Of a stretch of 18,780 nt of DNA, positions 15,790 through 18,780 are shown piece after piece. The DNA comes from Candidatus Methylomirabilota bacterium (GTDB taxonomy: Bacteria > Methylomirabilota > Methylomirabilia > Methylomirabilales > Methylomirabilaceae): the NCBI GenBank assembly GCA_016200385.1, contig JACQEV010000090.1, forward strand, positions 1 through 18,780, written 5' to 3'. The translations under genes were made by a program, and so were the position numbers. The notes under the pieces are model-generated. The model worked only from the letters and a program-made list of their open reading frames with translations. It was not told the DNA's origin and ran no database searches. Numbering within the stretch: position 1 is the first letter of the stretch; the number at the start of each line of letters is the position of its first letter.

Positions 15790-15980
15790 ATACAAACGTC
15801 TTTAATCTTGTTGCAAAGGCGCGGGTCCTGTCCTCCCCTCCCGATCCCTTCGGGCTCCGGGAACCCAGCCCCATCCGTCCTCACTCCACCCATCCCCCAG
15901 TGGGGCCCTTCCGTTGCGGGCGGATGGGGCGCCCCGCCTCGGCCACCCGCCAGATGTAACTTTAAAATTGTCGTTTGTAT
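15790..15980. repeat. Foldback, MITE-like repeat abutting the nuoC stop
   Basis: ATACAAACG (15790-15798) and CGTTTGTAT (15972-15980) are perfect 9-bp inverted repeats, extended inward by imperfect TTTAA-rich matches. Inside, GCCCCATCCG (15868-15877) pairs with CGGATGGGGC (15921-15930), and CCCC/GGGG flank a 3-nt loop around 15895-15905, giving nested stems. The interior is very GC-rich and encodes nothing recognisable. The right end touches the nuoC stop codon, and the left end directly joins the neighbouring TA-flanked element. Confidence 0.6.
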
Positions 15981-16444
15981 CAGAACGGCTCGTATGGAAC
16001 CAGCCGCTCATCCTTATAGTCTTTCCGCAGGGGATGCCCTACCCAATCCTCAGAGGTCAGGATCCGCCGAAGGTCGGGGTGACCATCGAAGCGGATCCCC
16101 ATGAGGTCATACGCCTCCCGCTCGTGCCAGTCTGCCGTGCTCCAGAGGGCCACGACACTCCGGATGACCGGATCTTCCCTCGGAGCCCTGACCCTGATCA
16201 GAGCCTTGGTCGGCTCCTTCAGGGAGGAGAGGTTGTAGACCGCCTCAAGCTCGCCGCTGGCGATCCAGTCCACTGCACTGAGACAGTTCAGATATTCGAA
16301 CCCCATCTCCTTGAGCCGGGAGAGAATCTCATAGCTCTTTGCCCGATCAACGTTCATCCGGGTCTCGACGCCTTTGACCTCCGAAGCCTTCACGGCCTCG
16401 CCGAACTCGGACCTGATCACTTGAACGACCTCGTCTGGTGTCAT
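15980..16444 (-). CDS. nuoC: NADH-quinone oxidoreductase subunit C (30 kDa-type), cluster A
   Basis: This is a 154-residue peripheral-arm subunit with the signature ALWSTADWHEREAYDLMGIR, followed by [23 protein letters not shown] near the C-terminus. I place the start at the ATG at 16444 (MTPDEVVQVIRSEFG), which shares one base with the nuoA stop (TGATG); an ATG three codons upstream (16453) is also possible. There is no nuoB between nuoA and nuoC. The stop codon lies at the edge of a foldback repeat, so the last residues could have been altered by its insertion, although the end KDERLVPYEPF looks natural. nuoD follows only after 393 nt. Confidence 0.96.
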   Translation of the reverse strand: MTPDEVVQVIRSEFGEAVKASEVKGVETRMNVDRAKSYEILSRLKEMGFEYLNCLSAVDWIASGELEAVYNLSSLKEPTKALIRVRAPREDPVIRSVVALWSTADWHEREAYDLMGIRFDGHPDLRRILTSEDWVGHPLRKDYKDERLVPYEPF

Positions 16445-16803
16445 CAGGCCCATTCCAGGGCGCCCTTCCGCCAGGCATAGGCGAAACCGACCAGCAGGAT
16501 GGCGATAAAAAGCATCATCTCCACGAATGCGAACAGCCCGAGCTTCCTGAAAACGATCGCCCATGGATACAGGTAGATCGTTTCCACAGCGAAGATGACA
16601 TAGACAAGGGCATACAGGTAGTAGCGGATGTGAACGCGAATCCATGGCCCGCCAATGGGATCCTCTCCACACTCGTACGGGGCCAACTTTTCCGGTTGGG
16701 GGTCACTGGGGCGAAGCAGGCGGGAAACGATATCGACGTTGACCACCACGAAGAGCAGGCCGACCACCAGAAAAACGCCCACCACCGCATAATCTGCTGC
16801 CAT
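16444..16803 (-). CDS. nuoA: NADH-quinone oxidoreductase subunit A, cluster A
   Basis: This is a three-helix membrane subunit of 119 residues that opens the first complex I cluster. The conserved loop PYECGEDPIGG carries Cys45. In the second helix the usual acidic pair FD(I/V)E reads FAVE (Ala72, Glu74), so a highly conserved Asp is missing; the codon is GCT where GAT would give Asp. The ATG at 16803 has AGGTGA about 7 nt upstream. An open frame extends further upstream but runs into the terminator at 16905-16929. The other NuoA, at 5288-5647, keeps the Asp. Confidence 0.96.
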   Translation of the reverse strand: MAADYAVVGVFLVVGLLFVVVNVDIVSRLLRPSDPQPEKLAPYECGEDPIGGPWIRVHIRYYLYALVYVIFAVETIYLYPWAIVFRKLGLFAFVEMMLFIAILLVGFAYAWRKGALEWA

Positions 16804-16904
16804 GCTATCACCTACATTCGTCGCGCGGGGCCGACGGGGGCGAGAAACGCGTTGAGGCGTGGCCTCGTGGAGACACCAGCAAGGCCGACGATTCTTACGA
16901 TGAC

Positions 16905-16929
16905 AAGAAAAATGCCCCGTGCGGGGCAT
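16905..16929 (-). terminator. Intrinsic terminator between the cytochrome gene and nuo cluster A
   Basis: On the minus strand ATGCCCC-GCAC-GGGGCAT (16929-16912) forms a 7-bp GC-rich stem with a 4-nt loop, followed at once by TTTTTCTT. It is the clearest rho-independent terminator in the window. It lies 110 nt after the cytochrome stop and 102 nt before the nuoA start, and also about 60 nt after a predicted promoter, so it may act as an attenuator or end a short RNA. Confidence 0.88.
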
Positions 16930-16993
16930 CCTGAAGAGCTTCCAGATCGTTCGCGGAACCGCCTGTCGGAATTCCCCGACCGACTTCGTGAAA

Positions 16994-17023
16994 TTTGTAG
17001 CATACGCCGTTCAAACCTGTCAA
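16994..17023 (-). promoter_or_regulatory. Sigma70-like promoter with extended -10, upstream of nuo cluster A
   Basis: On the minus strand a perfect -35 TTGACA (17023-17018), an 18-nt spacer, and TGC-TACAAA (TACAAA at 16999-16994) form an extended -10 promoter. The predicted start is near 16987. It begins 17 nt after the cytochrome stop codon. Its transcript would cross the terminator at 16929-16905 before reaching nuoA. Confidence 0.55.
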
Positions 17024-17039
17024 GGGAAAAGCACGGTCT

Positions 17040-17525
17040 TCAATGGCCCGCACCGGTAGATTTCGGTTGCTCGGGTGACCGTGCGAGGCTTCGAATGTAA
17101 ACGACAAGGTCCCGGATCTCTTGGTCGGTGTGCTCCTGGCCCCAAGAAGGCATTCCTGGCTTTCCAAGACTGGCCCCGCCCTGCTTGATGATCTGAAAGA
17201 TGTAGTCGTCCGTAAGAATCCGCATAACGGCAGGATCTGTCATGTCCTGCATCCTTAGGCGAAAAAGCCATGCGGTCCACCCATCGCCTTTGCCGCTGTC
17301 GCCGTGACAAGAGGCGCACTTCGACCGATAGTTCGACGGGGCCGTTCCGCGACCCCCGCCCCCTGAACCTGCCGCTAGGACGACACCTGCCGTGGGTGTG
17401 GCAGACACAGTTCCCGGGCGAGGCGTCGATACCCGTGCGGAGGCGAGAAGGCCGAGGGCATACCTCGCGGCAAGCAACGCGATCACCACGACGAGCCACC
17501 GACATCGGGGGAGGCCATTCAGCAA
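17040..17525 (-). CDS. Membrane-anchored monohaem c-type cytochrome
   Basis: This is a 161-residue class I cytochrome c. Residues of about 10-28 (WLVVVIALLAARYALGLLA) form a signal anchor that places the rest in the periplasm. A Pro/Gly/Thr-rich linker (31-65) leads to the haem domain with CASCH at 70-74 and the likely axial Met125 in GKPGMPSWG; the final helix is EIRDLVVYIRSLA. It probably carries electrons in a respiratory chain, but the partner is not visible. The start is a TTG at 17525 with GGGAGGG 7-8 nt upstream; no ATG lies near enough to keep the anchor. It lies 109 nt after hemL and ends before a terminator, so it is not part of the nuo operon. Confidence 0.88.
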   Translation of the reverse strand: MLNGLPRCRWLVVVIALLAARYALGLLASARVSTPRPGTVSATPTAGVVLAAGSGGGGRGTAPSNYRSKCASCHGDSGKGDGWTAWLFRLRMQDMTDPAVMRILTDDYIFQIIKQGGASLGKPGMPSWGQEHTDQEIRDLVVYIRSLARSPEQPKSTGAGH

Positions 17526-17634
17526 GCGATTACCCTCCCTTATCCTCTCCCAGTAGGAATGCGTTCTTCAGCCGTCGCGGAAACGGAGCCTCACGGTCGA
17601 GGCATCAATGTCGCGGGGGTCGACAGGGGGGGCG

Positions 17635-18780
17635 CTACCGGGCTCGCAGTGTTGCGAACGCAGCCTTCGCCGCCAGGAGGGTCGCCTCGATCTCGGCGGC
17701 GGAGTGGGCATCAGAGAGGAAGCCAGCCTCGAACTGGGAGGGAGCGAGGTTCACCCCGCCGTCGAGCATTGCCCTGAAGAAGCCGGCATACCGGGTGGTG
17801 TCGGCAGCCTTAGCGGTCTGATAGTCGACGACCCCGTTCTGAACAAAGAACGGGGTGAACATCGACCCGACCCGTTGACACTGTAGCGCAATTCCCGACT
17901 TGGCCGCCAATTCGCAAAGCCCTTCCTCCAATTGCTTCCCCTTGGCCTCAAGCCGCTCATAAAACCCGGGCTCTTCGAGGAGGCGAAGCGTCTCGATGCC
18001 GGCCCGCATGGCGAGGGGATTGCCGGAGAGCGTCCCGGCTTGATAGATCTGCCCCAGGGGCGCCACCTGCTCCATGATCGATCGGGAACCACCATAGGCC
18101 CCGACCGGCAGGCCGCCGCCGATGATCTTCCCGAGGCAGGTCAGGTCCGGCCTGATGCCGTAGAATGCCTGGGCGCCACCTCGGCCCAGCCGAAAACCGG
18201 TGATCACCTCGTCCAAGATCAGCAGGGACCGATGGGCCGCGGTGATCTCCCGCAATGCCTCCAGGAATCCCGCCCTCGGTGGGATGACACCCATGTTCCC
18301 TGCGACCGGCTCCACGATCACACAGGCGATCTCATGGCCGACCGCCTCGAAGGCCGCGCGAACCGCGTCGGTGTCGTTATAGGGAAGAGTGATCGTCTGG
18401 CGGGCAAGATCTGGCGGGACCCCCAAGCTGTCGGGGACACCGAATGTCATCGCGCCGGAGCCGGCTTTGACCAGGAGGCTATCGGCGTGCCCGTGGTAGC
18501 ACCCTTCGAACTTCACGATGCAATTGCGGCCCGTGACGCCCCGAGCTACCCGAATCGCGCTCATGGTCGCCTCGGTGCCAGAGTTGACGAAGCGGACCAT
18601 CTCGATCGAGGGGACTGCCTCGACCACCATCCTGGCCAACTCCACTTCCCAGCGGGTGGGCGCACCGAAGCTCACCCCCTGCGCCGCCGCCTCCTGGATC
18701 GCCTTCACCACCGCGGGATGGGCATGGCCCACGATCACGGGCCCCCACGATCCGACATAGTCGATGTAGGCATTGCCATC
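17635..18780 (-). CDS. hemL: Glutamate-1-semialdehyde 2,1-aminomutase (5' end outside window)
   Basis: This PLP enzyme turns glutamate-1-semialdehyde into 5-aminolevulinate, the first committed precursor of haem and other tetrapyrroles, in the cytoplasm. The visible part is 381 residues; about 45-55 N-terminal residues are missing beyond 18780. Class III aminotransferase features are clear: [17 protein letters not shown], the EGCYHGHAD loop, the cofactor-binding Asp in [11 protein letters not shown], and the catalytic Lys in [17 protein letters not shown]. The C-terminus is complete, ending at TAG (17635-17637). The downstream cytochrome c needs haem, which may be coincidence. A GCCTC/GAGGC stem lies in the spacer after it but has no real U-tract, so co-transcription with the cytochrome is possible. 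Confidence 0.97.
   Translation of the reverse strand, partial: DGNAYIDYVGSWGPVIVGHAHPAVVKAIQEAAAQGVSFGAPTRWEVELARMVVEAVPSIEMVRFVNSGTEATMSAIRVARGVTGRNCIVKFEGCYHGHADSLLVKAGSGAMTFGVPDSLGVPPDLARQTITLPYNDTDAVRAAFEAVGHEIACVIVEPVAGNMGVIPPRAGFLEALREITAAHRSLLILDEVITGFRLGRGGAQAFYGIRPDLTCLGKIIGGGLPVGAYGGSRSIMEQVAPLGQIYQAGTLSGNPLAMRAGIETLRLLEEPGFYERLEAKGKQLEEGLCELAAKSGIALQCQRVGSMFTPFFVQNGVVDYQTAKAADTTRYAGFFRAMLDGGVNLAPSQFEAGFLSDAHSAAEIEATLLAAKAAFATLRAR

Noticed and set aside
15785..15825. Promoter inside the MITE-like elements (TTGCAA then TATTAG, 18 nt apart, minus strand)
   Set aside because: Only four of six matches in each box; too weak to list as a feature.
15683..15874. Small gene or transposase remnant in the nuoC-nuoD spacer
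   Set aside because: The open frame crosses the ends of two inverted-repeat elements, has no ribosome binding site and no motif I recognise.

Overview
The window is a dense, one-direction stretch of respiratory genes. Every gene I can support is on the minus strand, so transcription runs from the right end (18780) to the left end (1). The GC content looks to be near 60%, the genes overlap or nearly abut, and the proteins are of Gram-negative type. The mix of two divergent complex I clusters, an F0 cluster apart from F1, and spacers full of heptanucleotide repeats fits a deep-branching environmental bacterium. NC10/Methylomirabilota is my best guess, but it rests on impression only and nothing in the window proves it.

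Region by region, in transcription order: (1) 18780-17040, hemL (its 5' end lies outside the window) and a membrane-anchored monohaem c-type cytochrome. (2) 17023-16905, a sigma70-like promoter followed about 60 bp later by a strong intrinsic terminator, just ahead of the first nuo cluster. (3) 16803-7250, complex I cluster A: nuoA-C-D-H-J-K-L-M-N. It holds a complete membrane arm but no nuoE, nuoF or nuoG. A 393-bp spacer between nuoC and nuoD carries two adjacent inverted-repeat (MITE-like) elements. (4) 7154-5701, a promoter and the small F0 cluster atpZ/I-atpB-atpE, without the b subunit or any F1 gene. (5) 5647-1, complex I cluster B: nuoA-C-D-E-F-H-J-K, running off the left edge inside nuoK.

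The genes mostly serve one job. Complex I moves electrons from a reduced donor to quinone and pumps ions; ATP synthase F0 uses the resulting gradient. Cluster B has the NADH-oxidising NuoEF pair, cluster A does not. Neither cluster contains nuoB, nuoG or nuoI, although the flanking genes (A/C, F/H, H/J) sit directly next to each other with no room for them. These Fe-S subunits must be encoded elsewhere, if the complexes are complete.

The second theme is repeats. Seven-nucleotide repeat arrays, usually arranged as imperfect palindromes, fill the nuoK-nuoL, nuoN-atpZ, nuoD-nuoE and nuoJ-nuoK spacers and form the 3' end of nuoE. A different repeat of about 22-24 nt has been absorbed in frame into the 3' end of nuoM. 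No tRNA, rRNA, CRISPR array or intact transposase gene was seen.
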